A stretch of 64,000 bases of DNA from Micromonospora sp. FIMYZ51 (GTDB taxonomy: Bacteria; Actinomycetota; Actinomycetes; Mycobacteriales; Micromonosporaceae). Both the position numbers and the translations under genes were made by a program. The notes beneath the pieces were generated by a model that searched no databases, was not told the origin of the DNA, and saw only the letters and a program-made list of their open reading frames with translations. The stretch covers positions 1,488,001 to 1,552,000 of the forward strand of contig NZ_CP134706.1 in the NCBI RefSeq assembly GCF_038246755.1, given 5' to 3'. Shown here piece after piece: positions 49,388 through 57,418 of the stretch (positions within the stretch are counted from its first letter, which is position 1; the number at the start of each line of letters is the position of its first letter).

Positions 49388-50124
49388 GACGTGCGGTGTG
49401 TCCCGGCTCGTTCGACCCGGTCACCAACGGTCACCTCGACATCGTCGGCCGGGCCAGCCGGCTGTTCGACGAGGTGATCGTCGGGGTTCTGGTCAACCAG
49501 TCGAAGAGTGGCCTGTTCACCGTCGAGGAGCGCATCGAGATGCTCCGCGAGGTGACCGCCTCGTACGACAACGTCCGAGTGGAGTCGTTCCGCGGCCTGC
49601 TTGTGGACTTCTGCCGGGCGCAGCGGGCGACCGTGCTGGTCAAGGGGATCCGGGCGGTAAGCGACTTCGACTACGAGTTGCAGATGGCCCAGATGAACAT
49701 GGGCCTGGCCGGGATCGAGACCTTGTTCATGCCGACCAACCCGCTCTACTCCTTCCTCTCCTCCAGCCTCGTCAAGGACGTGGCCAAGTGGGGTGGCGAC
49801 GTCACCCCCCACGTGCCCGACGTGGTCCGCGACGCCCTGAAACAACGCCTAACCACCCCCCACCCGCCTAACCCCCACCCCCACCCCACCCCACCCCCCA
49901 CCCCCTCACCCCCGCGATCTTGCAGTTCCGGTCGCCTTTTGCCCCGACCTGCCCCTTCTGCGGAGTCGATAACTGCAAGATCGGCGGGAGGTGGGTGGCG
50001 GGTGCGGCGACGCGCCGGGGTGGGGGTGTGGGATGGGTGGGGTGCGGGACGACATTATTGGGTGAAGCGGGAACCGGGTCGCTGCCCGCATGATGTAGGT
50101 CGGCCCGACGAACGACAGGAGTGA
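49384..50124 (+). CDS. coaD: Phosphopantetheine adenylyltransferase with unusual C-terminal run-on
   Basis: Makes dephospho-CoA from 4'-phosphopantetheine and ATP. Residues 1-160 are a complete CoaD: CPGSFDPVTNGHLDIVGRA (TxGH site), VNQSKSGLF, VKGIRAVSDFDYELQMAQMN, PLYSFLSSSLVKDVAKWGGDV. Family members end here (about 160). In this sequence no stop follows: the frame continues 86 more codons through a C-rich tract and a repeat hairpin to TGA 50122. The tail (Pro/His, then Arg/Gly/Trp) looks like translated intergenic DNA. A lost stop codon or a sequencing indel in the C tract would explain it. Confidence 0.9.
   Translation: MRRAVCPGSFDPVTNGHLDIVGRASRLFDEVIVGVLVNQSKSGLFTVEERIEMLREVTASYDNVRVESFRGLLVDFCRAQRATVLVKGIRAVSDFDYELQMAQMNMGLAGIETLFMPTNPLYSFLSSSLVKDVAKWGGDVTPHVPDVVRDALKQRLTTPHPPNPHPHPTPPPTPSPPRSCSSGRLLPRPAPSAESITARSAGGGWRVRRRAGVGVWDGWGAGRHYWVKREPGRCPHDVGRPDERQE
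49912..49987. repeat. Long inverted repeat with GATCTTGCAGTT arms
   Basis: CGATCTTGCAGTT (49915-49927) and AACTGCAAGATCG (49971-49983), 13 bp perfect, extendable by CCG pairs, around a 43-nt centre that holds an inner GGTCG..CGACC pair. Preceded by about 60 nt of almost pure C/A. I associate similar elements with Micromonosporaceae genomes but cannot verify this here. Confidence 0.8.
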
Positions 50125-50131
50125 GGTACCG

Positions 50132-50629
50132 GTGGACCCGCTCGACCGCATCGACGAACTGATCGCCATGGTGGAGCAGGCGCGCTCCGTCCCGATGTCG
50201 CGCAACAACTGCATGGTCGATCGGGGCGAGATGATCGCGGCCCTCGACGAGTTGCGCGCCGAACTCCCTGCCGACCTGCGCCGGGCCGCCGTCCTGCTGG
50301 AGGAGCGGGACAAGATCATGGAAGCCGGCAAGCGGGAGGCCGACCGGATCATCAGCGAAGGTGAGGCGGAACACGCCCGCCTGGTGTCGGTGAACGAGAT
50401 CACCGTCTCCGCCGAGCACGAAGGTGCCCGGATCATCGCCGAGGCGCGGGCCGAGGCGCAGCGCCTGCGCGAGGAGGTCGACGACTACGTCGACACCGCG
50501 CTTGCCAACTTCGAGCAGTTCCTCACCCGGGCGCTGGCCTCCATCGAGCGCGGGCGGGACAAGATGCACGCGTTGCGGGAGATCGGCACCTTCGCCGGCG
50601 ACGAGGCGGAACGGCCCCTGCCGTTCTGA
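50132..50629 (+). CDS. SepIVA-like coiled-coil division protein
   Basis: 165 residues: LDRIDELIAMVEQARSVPMSRNNCMVDRGEMIAALDELR (split), then a long coiled coil (about 55-130) with KREADRIISEGEAEHARL and GARIIAEARAEAQRLREEVDDYVD. This matches the DivIVA-domain protein SepIVA of mycobacteria, which sits at the same place upstream of yceD-rnc-mutM and works in septation. Other annotations call such proteins ATP synthase subunit B-like because of the coiled coil. AGGAGTGAGG precedes GTG 50132. Confidence 0.8.
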   Translation: MDPLDRIDELIAMVEQARSVPMSRNNCMVDRGEMIAALDELRAELPADLRRAAVLLEERDKIMEAGKREADRIISEGEAEHARLVSVNEITVSAEHEGARIIAEARAEAQRLREEVDDYVDTALANFEQFLTRALASIERGRDKMHALREIGTFAGDEAERPLPF

Positions 50630-50712
50630 ACGGCCCGGCAGCCCCGGTTCGACGCTGGGGTGCTGGTCCAGGTAACCTCGTTTGTCGGCCTCTCACCGGC
50701 CGGAGTCTGACT

Positions 50713-51276
50713 ATGCCCAAACATTCACCCACCGCACCCGATCCCAGGTCGCCGCTGGTCCTCGACACGAGGGAGCTACCGCGCCGGCCTGGTGCGATGC
50801 GTACCGTCAAACGGGTGGTTACGGCGCCGTCGGACCTCGGCGGAGAGTTGATCGGTGTGCCGGAAGGCGCGGACCTCGACCTCGATCTGCGGATGGAGTC
50901 GGTGTCCGAAGGCGTGCTCGTCTCGGGGACCGTCAGCGGTCCGGTCCGTGGCGAGTGCGGTCGTTGCCTACGCGAGATCAACGACTCGTTGGCGGTGACG
51001 ATCCAGGAGCTGTACGCGTACGCGAACAGCACCACGGACGTCACCACCGAGGAGGATGAGGTCGGTCGGATGCAGGGAGACCTGATCGACCTGGAACCGG
51101 CGGTGCGGGACGCGGTGGTGCTGACGCTGCCGACCAACCCGCTCTGCCGGCAGGACTGCCCCGGCCTGTGCCCCGAGTGTGGGGTGCACTGGGACGATCT
51201 GCCGGCCGACCACAGCCACCAGCAGATCGACCCGCGTTGGGCGGGCCTGTCGCAACTGACCCGTACAGAGGAGTAA
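50713..51276 (+). CDS. DUF177 / YceD-family protein
   Basis: 187 residues. YceD proteins precede rpmF in most bacteria and are linked to 23S rRNA processing or accumulation. Seen are LVLDTRELPRRPG, SGPVRGECGRCLRE, a C-terminal zinc-like CRQDCPGLCPECG and the final DPRWAGLSQL. Operon yceD-rpmF-plsX-rnc-mutM follows. TAACCT at about 50673 may be the -10. Confidence 0.92.
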   Translation: MPKHSPTAPDPRSPLVLDTRELPRRPGAMRTVKRVVTAPSDLGGELIGVPEGADLDLDLRMESVSEGVLVSGTVSGPVRGECGRCLREINDSLAVTIQELYAYANSTTDVTTEEDEVGRMQGDLIDLEPAVRDAVVLTLPTNPLCRQDCPGLCPECGVHWDDLPADHSHQQIDPRWAGLSQLTRTEE

Positions 51277-51281
51277 GAACC

Positions 51282-51455
51282 GTGGCCGTCCCCAAGCGCA
51301 AGATGTCGCGCAGCAACACCCGGTCCCGCCGGGCGAACTGGAAGGCCGCGGCGGTCGCGACCGTGGCCTGCCCGCAGTGCAAGTCCCCGAAGCTGCCGCA
51401 CGCCGCCTGCTCCGTCTGCGGCACCTACAACGGCCGCCAGGTCCTCGAGGTCTGA
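51282..51455 (+). CDS. rpmF: 50S ribosomal protein L32
   Basis: 57 residues: MAVPKRKMSRSNTRSRR, then CPQCKSPKLPHAACSVCG with both CxxC pairs, so the zinc-binding form. The ribosome site GAGGAG overlaps the yceD stop, indicating coupling. Normal length. Confidence 0.96.
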   Translation: MAVPKRKMSRSNTRSRRANWKAAAVATVACPQCKSPKLPHAACSVCGTYNGRQVLEV

Positions 51456-51468
51456 CGCTGGACGCCGA

Positions 51469-52536
51469 GTGACGTCTCCGACCACGGGTCGGGCGACGCG
51501 CACACCCCGGCGATCGCCCGCTGCTCCCGCCGACGCCGGCCGGCTCTGTCCGGCCGGCGTCGCGAAGCAGCCGGGTACCGCACGGATCGCCGTTGACCTC
51601 CTCGGCGGGGACGAGGCTCCCGCCGTCGTGGTGGACGGCGCTCTACGGGCGGTGCGTGCCGACCCCGACCTGCACCTTTTACTCGTCGGCCCGATGACGG
51701 CAGCCGGCGCGCTGATCGACGCCCTCGACCCGGACCAGCGCGCCCGGGTCGCCGTGTGGCCGGCAGACGCCGCCGTCGACATGGCGGAGGACCTGACCGC
51801 GGCCCGCGCCGACACCACCATCCGGGCGGCCGTCGCCGCCGTCCGTTCCGGGCAGGCCGACGCGGTGGTTTCCGCCGGCTCCACCGGTGCCACGGTCACC
51901 GCCGCCGCCCTCGGCTTCGGCCGCTGGCCCGACGTGCGGCGCCCGGCCCTCGTCGCCGCGCTACCCGCGGTCGCCGGGCCGGTCGTACTCCTCGACGTCG
52001 GTGGATCGTTGGAGCCGAGCGCGGCGACCCTCGCCCAGCACGCCCTGCTCGGTGCCGCCTACGCCGCGGTCGCGCACGGCCACGCCGAACCCCGGGTGGG
52101 GCTGCTCTCCGTCGGCACCGAACCCGGCAAGGGCGACCGGGCCCGCCGGCTGACCGACCCGGTGCTCAGCGCCACCCAACTGCCCGGCAAGGCCCGCTAC
52201 GTCGGGCTGGTCGAGGGGTACGACGTCTGCCTCGGCGGCCGGGCCGACGTGGTGGTCACCGACGGATTCACCGGCAACGTGCTACTCAAGGCCGTGGAGG
52301 GCGCGTACGCCCTGGCTGGCGGGCCGCCGCCCGGCGGGGCCGCACCACAGGCCGCCACCCTGCTCGGGGTGGCCGGGACCGTGGTGGTCTGCCACGGTGC
52401 CGCCCGAGCCGGCGACATCGCCTCCGGCATCGCGCTCTCCGCCCAGCTCTGGCGCCAGGACGCCATCGCCCGGGTCGCCACGCTGCTCGCTGGGAACCGC
52501 ACCATCCGCACGACCGACACCGAGGTACGCACATGA
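51469..52536 (+). CDS. plsX: Phosphate acyltransferase PlsX
   Basis: 355 residues. Converts acyl-ACP to acyl-phosphate, the first step toward phosphatidic acid. After a 35-residue Pro/Arg extension the core starts [13 protein letters not shown], with [46 protein letters not shown] and [18 protein letters not shown]. Usual PlsX has MGGDxAP; here LLGGDEAP. plsC and gpsA of the same pathway are also in the window. Overlaps rnc by ATGA. Confidence 0.92.
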   Translation: MTSPTTGRATRTPRRSPAAPADAGRLCPAGVAKQPGTARIAVDLLGGDEAPAVVVDGALRAVRADPDLHLLLVGPMTAAGALIDALDPDQRARVAVWPADAAVDMAEDLTAARADTTIRAAVAAVRSGQADAVVSAGSTGATVTAAALGFGRWPDVRRPALVAALPAVAGPVVLLDVGGSLEPSAATLAQHALLGAAYAAVAHGHAEPRVGLLSVGTEPGKGDRARRLTDPVLSATQLPGKARYVGLVEGYDVCLGGRADVVVTDGFTGNVLLKAVEGAYALAGGPPPGGAAPQAATLLGVAGTVVVCHGAARAGDIASGIALSAQLWRQDAIARVATLLAGNRTIRTTDTEVRT

Positions 52537-53414
52537 ACAACGACAAGCGACGGCGGCCCTCCATCGGCCATCTCGAAGCGGCCTTCGGCGTGTCAATGGA
52601 GCCGGAACTGCTGGAGCGGGCGCTGACCCACCGGTCGTACGCGTACGAGAACGGCGGACTGCCCACCAACGAGCGGCTGGAGTTCCTCGGCGACTCGGTA
52701 CTCGGTGTGGTGATCACCACAGCGCTCTTCCACAACCACCCGGACCTGCCCGAAGGGCAGCTGGCCAAGTTGCGGGCCAGCGTGGTCAACATGCGCGCCC
52801 TCGCCGATGTGGCGCGTGGCCTGGGCCCGGACGGGCTCGGCCCGTACCTGCTGCTGGGCAAGGGCGAGGAGGCCACCGGCGGCCGGGACAAGGCGAGCAT
52901 CCTCGCGGACACCCTGGAGGCACTGCTCGGCGCGATCTACCTCCAGTACGGGCTGGACACCGCAGCCATCGTGATCCACCGGCTGTTCGATCCGCTGATG
53001 GCCGAGTCCGCTGGTCGGGGTGCCGCACTGGACTGGAAGACAAGCCTCCAGGAGTTGACGGCCGCGCTCGGTCTCGGTGTCCCCGAGTACCGGATCGAGG
53101 GCACCGGTCCGGATCACCTCAAGACCTTCACCGCCTGGGTGGTGGTCGCCGGCAACCGGTACGGCGGCGCGGAGGGACGCAGCAAGAAGGAAGCCGAGCA
53201 GCGGGCGGCGGAATCCGCCTGGCGAACGCTCACCGAGCAGGCCGAGTCCACGGCCGAGCCGGCCGAGCTGGCTGAACCGGCGGCCGAGCCGGCGCAGCCA
53301 ACCGAGTCGGCGACCGGGCCGGCGTCGTCGCTGGCGGGGGAGACCGCAACCGCGCCGACCGGCGGACTGCCGCAGCCGGCGGCCCAGGCCGAAGCGCAGG
53401 CGCGCGGTGCCTGA
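52533..53414 (+). CDS. rnc: Ribonuclease III
   Basis: 293 residues. Processes rRNA and double-stranded RNA. Signature [17 protein letters not shown] (about 45-60), second metal residues in [12 protein letters not shown], dsRNA-binding domain (about 165-235: [30 protein letters not shown]), followed by a 55-residue Ala/Glu/Pro tail not found in most RNase III proteins. The stop overlaps the mutM start by 8 nt. Confidence 0.95.
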   Translation: MNNDKRRRPSIGHLEAAFGVSMEPELLERALTHRSYAYENGGLPTNERLEFLGDSVLGVVITTALFHNHPDLPEGQLAKLRASVVNMRALADVARGLGPDGLGPYLLLGKGEEATGGRDKASILADTLEALLGAIYLQYGLDTAAIVIHRLFDPLMAESAGRGAALDWKTSLQELTAALGLGVPEYRIEGTGPDHLKTFTAWVVVAGNRYGGAEGRSKKEAEQRAAESAWRTLTEQAESTAEPAELAEPAAEPAQPTESATGPASSLAGETATAPTGGLPQPAAQAEAQARGA

Positions 53415-54252
53415 GCTGCCCGAGGTGGAGACCGTCCGGCAGGGGCTGGCCCGCTGGGTCACCGGCCGGCGGATCGACTCCGTCGAGGTACGCCACCCCC
53501 GGTCGGTGCGCCGGCACGTGCCGGGTGGCGCCCACTTCGTCGGCGTCCTGGCCGGCCGGACCGTGCTCGACGTACGCCGCCGCGGCAAATACCTCTGGCT
53601 TCCGCTGGACAGCGGCGACGCGGTGATCGGGCACCTCGGGATGTCCGGGCAGTTGCTGCTGCAACCGGCCACCACGCCCGACGAGCCGCACCTGCGGGTC
53701 CGCTTCCGGTTCGGCGACGGCGGGCCGGAGCTGCGCTTCGTCGACCAGCGTACGTTCGGCGGGCTGTCGGTGAGCGAGGGCGGCGCCACCCTGCCTGCGG
53801 AGATCGCACACATCGCCCGGGACCCGCTGGACCCGGAGTTCTCCGACGCCGAGTTCGTGGCGGCGCTGCGTCGACGCCGTACCGAGGTCAAGCGCGCTCT
53901 GCTCGACCAGACGCTGATCTCCGGAGTGGGCAACATCTACGCCGACGAGGCGCTCTGGCGTGCCGGTCTGCACGGTGCCCGGTCGACCGAGGCGCTCACC
54001 GGGCCGGCCGCCCGGCGACTGCTCGGGCACGTCCGGGATGTGCTCGGCGAGGCGATCACCGCGGGTGGCACCAGCTTCGACGCCCTGTACGTGAACGTCA
54101 ACGGCGAGAGCGGCTACTTCGACCGGTCGCTTAACGTCTACGGCCGCGAAGGGCAGCCCTGCCGCCGCTGCGGCGCACCGGTGCGCCGCGAGGCGTTCAT
54201 GAACCGCTCGTCGTACAGCTGCCCGCGCTGCCAACCCCGCCCGCGCCGCTGA
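53407..54252 (+). CDS. mutM: Formamidopyrimidine-DNA glycosylase
   Basis: 281 residues. Excises 8-oxoguanine and FapyG with beta/delta-elimination. Mature N-terminus [10 protein letters not shown] (catalytic Pro and Glu), [20 protein letters not shown], and the C-terminal zinc finger [25 protein letters not shown] (split as CxxC...CxxC). GTG 53407 is fixed by the need for Pro at position 2. Works with MutT1 (26049) against oxidised guanine. Confidence 0.96.
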   Translation: MPELPEVETVRQGLARWVTGRRIDSVEVRHPRSVRRHVPGGAHFVGVLAGRTVLDVRRRGKYLWLPLDSGDAVIGHLGMSGQLLLQPATTPDEPHLRVRFRFGDGGPELRFVDQRTFGGLSVSEGGATLPAEIAHIARDPLDPEFSDAEFVAALRRRRTEVKRALLDQTLISGVGNIYADEALWRAGLHGARSTEALTGPAARRLLGHVRDVLGEAITAGGTSFDALYVNVNGESGYFDRSLNVYGREGQPCRRCGAPVRREAFMNRSSYSCPRCQPRPRR

Positions 54253-54261
54253 CCCGCGTGG

Positions 54262-55104
54262 TCACGGCGGCGGAGGACAGGGTTGCCGCCAGGCGTCCAG
54301 GGTGCGGTTCTTGCGCATGGAGGCGAAGCCGTACCCGACGCTTGTGACGCAGAAATCCAGGGTGGCGCCGGTGTACTCGACGTGGAAGACCGGCTTGCCG
54401 GCGTCGGCGAAGGGCAGCAGCTTGGCGCAGTTCTTCAGTCGTACGCACTCCTCGTTCACCGCGAAGTCGAAATCCGGCGCCAGCGCGGCGACCTGCGCGA
54501 GGGCACCCAGCAGGCCGGGGGAGAGGCCGAGTGAGCGGGCCAGGGCGGCGACCCGGCGGTTGAACGCCAGTTGGTCGTCGAACTCCAGCGGGAAGCCGCT
54601 GCGCTTGTCGTAGCCGTCCGCGTCGGCGATCACCACCGCTGCGAAGCCCTTGCCCCGGCAGAGCCGGAACCGGTCGGCCAGCACCGGCCGCAGCGTCTCC
54701 CAGCGGCGTACGTCCAGCCAGCTGCGGCCGGTTCCGGTCGACGTGGCACCGCGTACCTGGGCCGGATAGCGGCTGGCGTCCGGATCGTCGGGGTGCACCG
54801 ACCCGACGTACACCTGGCAGATCAACCGCCGGTTCCGGGAGCGCAACTCGGTGGTCTGCGCCGCGGTGGTGGCCACCGGATCGAGCACGAAGACTTCCGC
54901 CTCGACCGTCGGGTCCAGCACCCCGTCGAGCTGCCACTGCCACCGCCAGTGCCGCGCCGAGGCGGCCGGCCAACCGGTCGGCGCGCCCGGCGGGGCGGCG
55001 TCCGGCCGGCAGGCCGCCATGGTGGTGAGCAGTACGAGTGCCAGGCCGGCCGGCAGCGCCGGGGTTACCCCTCGCCTCGGTCGCCCGTCCAGCCCGTCGC
55101 GCAT
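54262..55104 (-). CDS. Lipoprotein with GH114 / polygalactosaminidase-like domain
   Basis: 280 residues. N-terminal LVLLTTMAAC is a lipoprotein signal (lipobox ending at Cys, about residue 32). The mature domain is a TIM-barrel-like protein with HWRWQWQLDG, VFVLDPVATTAAQT, LICQVYVGSVHPDD, WLDVRRW, GFAAVVIADADGYD and FDFAVNEECVRLKNC, a pattern of endo-alpha-1,4-polygalactosaminidase (GH114/DUF297) proteins. The expected carboxylates are present (Asp, Glu), so a carbohydrate role is possible. Start ATG 55104 has GGAG upstream; GTG 55170 is an alternative. Confidence 0.78.
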   Translation of the reverse strand: MRDGLDGRPRRGVTPALPAGLALVLLTTMAACRPDAAPPGAPTGWPAASARHWRWQWQLDGVLDPTVEAEVFVLDPVATTAAQTTELRSRNRRLICQVYVGSVHPDDPDASRYPAQVRGATSTGTGRSWLDVRRWETLRPVLADRFRLCRGKGFAAVVIADADGYDKRSGFPLEFDDQLAFNRRVAALARSLGLSPGLLGALAQVAALAPDFDFAVNEECVRLKNCAKLLPFADAGKPVFHVEYTGATLDFCVTSVGYGFASMRKNRTLDAWRQPCPPPP

Positions 55105-55272
55105 GGCCAGCTCCGCGGTCGCGGGGCGGCGTCCGCGCCGCCCGAGCCGGTACGCCGGATCCCGACGCACCTCACCGGGTCAAACGAGCACAGACCCGAC
55201 AAGGACTCGCGGTCGGTCGCCCACCAGCAGGGCGTGGGCCCAGCGGGCCGTGGGGTCTTCGGGGCCGCGGGG

Positions 55273-56580
55273 TCAGCGGGGCGCGGCGAAGACCTGGGTC
55301 CAGTACGGTCCGTTGCTGCTCACGACGCCGACGCCGATCTCGGTGAAGGAGCAGTTCAGGATGTTGGCCCGGTGCCCGGGGCTGTTCATCCACGCGTCCA
55401 TCACCGCAGCCGGGGTCCGCTGGTTCCAGGCCACGTTCTCGCCGTACGTCCGCCAGCTGTACCCGACCCGGTCGAGCCGCGTGCCGGGGTCGCTGCCGTC
55501 GCTGCCGGTGTGCGACATGTTCTGGTGGTCCGCCTGGTCCTGGCTGTGTCGCTGGGCCGCGGTCGTCAGCTTCTCGTCGATGCTCAGCGCGCCGCAGCCC
55601 GCCTTGGCCCGTTCCGCGTTGACCAGTTCGACGACCTCGGCCGCCTGTGCGCTGGTGCCGGCGGGCGGGGCGAAGGTGGTGGTGGTGCCCCGGTTCGCGT
55701 TGCCCTGACGCTCGGCGGTCTGCCGGGAGGCCGCCGCGCTGCGTGACTGGGCCGGGGTGGGTGCGGGCCTGGGCTTGGCGGTCCGGCTCGGGGTGGGGGA
55801 AGGCGCGGCGCTGCTGGGGGAGACGCTCGGGCTCGGGCTCGGACTCTCCAGCGCCTCGAACGGGATCGCCACCTCCTCGTCGGGCTGGGCCGATGTGGTG
55901 GCGGCGGGCACCTCACCAGCGCTGGTGCTGGTCGGGGCGTCGGCACCGGGCAACGCGAGGGCGGCCACGCCGACGCTCACCACCAGGGTGGCCGCCGCGG
56001 CGGCTCCGCCCATCACCAGGGGACGCGACAGCCGGCGTCTGCGGCGACCGCCCCGGGCCGCAGCGGCGGGCAGGTCCGTCCCGGTCGGGCCGGGAACCTC
56101 CCCGCCCGCTGCGCCGTACGCAGCCGAAGCAGGTACGCGATCGGCCTCCTGCGGCTCGACGTGGTACCGCTCGGCGTCGTATCGACCGGGTTCGTATCGA
56201 GCGTCCTGGTACCGGCCGTGTTCATACCGACCGTCCTCGTACCGGAGGGAGTCGTACCGGTCGGCGTCGTACTGCTCGGGGGCGTACCGGTCGGCGTCGT
56301 ACCGGTCGGCCGCTGGTGCCGCGTGGCGGGCGGCCCACGCCGTGTCGTGCGGTGCGGTCCAGTCGTCGGCGGGTGCGGCGGGCTCCGCCACCGGCCAGCG
56401 GTCGGTCGACTCCGCCACCGGCTGGTCGCGCTGCCAATCGTCGGCGGGGCGGTCCGGTTCGTCACCGAACAGGTATGACGACCGTGGGGCCGGTCGGTCG
56501 GTCAACCAGGCCGGGTCGTCGGTTGGTTCCGGCCGCCGAGGGTTGTCCGCCGGGTCGATCGGATCGTTCCAGCCGTGCAC
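55273..56580 (-). CDS. CAP (SCP/PR1) domain protein with Tyr/Arg repeat N-terminus
   Basis: 435 residues. The N-terminal 165 residues are cytoplasmic and low-complexity, with about ten RY-containing units (YDADRY, YEDGRY, YEHGRY, YQDARY, YEPGRY) between 100 and 150. A basic RRRRR segment then precedes one membrane span (about 190-210), a Ser/Pro/Thr linker, and an outside CAP domain (about 310-435) with VELVNAERAKAGC, HSQDQADHQNMSH, GENVAWNQRTPAAVMDAWMNSPGHRANIL and the C-terminal WTQVFA. CAP domains occur in wall-active or lipid-binding proteins. GTG 56580 has a GGAGG site; GTG 56595 is an alternative. Confidence 0.85.
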   Translation of the reverse strand: MHGWNDPIDPADNPRRPEPTDDPAWLTDRPAPRSSYLFGDEPDRPADDWQRDQPVAESTDRWPVAEPAAPADDWTAPHDTAWAARHAAPAADRYDADRYAPEQYDADRYDSLRYEDGRYEHGRYQDARYEPGRYDAERYHVEPQEADRVPASAAYGAAGGEVPGPTGTDLPAAAARGGRRRRRLSRPLVMGGAAAAATLVVSVGVAALALPGADAPTSTSAGEVPAATTSAQPDEEVAIPFEALESPSPSPSVSPSSAAPSPTPSRTAKPRPAPTPAQSRSAAASRQTAERQGNANRGTTTTFAPPAGTSAQAAEVVELVNAERAKAGCGALSIDEKLTTAAQRHSQDQADHQNMSHTGSDGSDPGTRLDRVGYSWRTYGENVAWNQRTPAAVMDAWMNSPGHRANILNCSFTEIGVGVVSSNGPYWTQVFAAPR

Positions 56581-56809
56581 GCCTGTCGCCTCCACGGGTC
56601 GGGTATGGGCCGGGGTGACGCTACGTGTCGGGCTGACCAGCAGCAATGTGGCTAAGGAAGAGTTAAGGGGACCCTGTCCATCCGGGTGAGGTGTTCCGGC
56701 GATTCGTCGCGTAGAGTCGGTGCGTCCGGACAGAGCGTGTCCGCGCCTATTGGCACCCGGCCAGAAAGGGGCCGGGTCGACGCCGGGATGATCTACGGCC
56801 TGCGTGAAC

Positions 56810-56839
56810 TTGACGAAGCAGGGGCTGTCGGCTCAATAT
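56810..56839 (+). promoter_or_regulatory. Promoter upstream of the small coiled-coil gene
   Basis: TTGACG, 18-nt spacer, CAATAT. Best sigma-70-like pair in the 372-nt gap 56581-56952; 5' UTR would be about 105 nt. Confidence 0.6.
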
Positions 56840-56952
56840 GGAGATGTCGCCAGTCGCGCCCGGCCATGCCTAGAAATTCGTGGGAATGGTAGCCGCGTAC
56901 GTATGGGCGCGCGTTGGCCGGCCTCTCCGGCAGCGCAATTCAAGGAGTCAAC

Positions 56953-57147
56953 ATGGCGAAGGCCCTCTTCGGCCACGTAGGTGCGGCGCCCGACCGGCGC
57001 CTGCTCGACGAGGTCACCCGACTGCGTGCCAGGGTTCAATCACTGGAGTTCGAGGTCACCCGACTGCGCGCCGAGAACGATCGGCTCGCAGCGGCTGCGG
57101 CGGAGGCGGACGATCTGCTCCGTCTGGCCGAGCCGGCCCTGACCTGA
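56953..57147 (+). CDS. Small coiled-coil protein
   Basis: 64 residues: MAKALFGHVG...RLLDEVTRLRARVQSLEFEVTRLRAENDRLAAAAAEAD (split). From residue 12 on there are heptads with Leu/Val at a/d positions, so a short parallel coiled coil is expected. CAAGGAG lies 6 nt upstream. I recall similar 60-70 residue proteins in many actinobacteria with unknown role; its place upstream of smc may be meaningful. Confidence 0.75.
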   Translation: MAKALFGHVGAAPDRRLLDEVTRLRARVQSLEFEVTRLRAENDRLAAAAAEADDLLRLAEPALT

Positions 57148-57272
57148 TCCACCTGGCCGCTACAACCGAATAGCACCACCGCACCCAGAGCGCGCCGGAC
57201 ACCATGTGCCGGCGCGCGATTCTGTGCGTACTCCCTCGGTCTGGGCGGTTCGGTGCGCGGACCGCAACGGCC

Positions 57273-57305
57273 GGCGTGCGGTCGGCGTGCGGTCGGCGTG
57301 CGGTC
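57273..57305 (+). repeat. Three exact 11-bp direct repeats
   Basis: GGCGTGCGGTC at 57273, 57284 and 57295, in the gap before smc. Confidence 0.85.
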
Positions 57306-57348
57306 GGCGGCGGGTGGGTCGCGTGGCACCACCCGGCCGGTTCCGGGT

Positions 57349-57354
57349 TAGTCT
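57349..57354 (+). promoter_or_regulatory. Candidate smc -10 box
   Basis: TAGTCT, about 65 nt before the smc start codon; no clear -35. Confidence 0.4.
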
Positions 57355-57418
57355 GCGGGTTTACCAGGGTCCGCGCAGCCGGGCGACGGTACGGCGGCCA
57401 CGGACGAGGATCGAGAAG

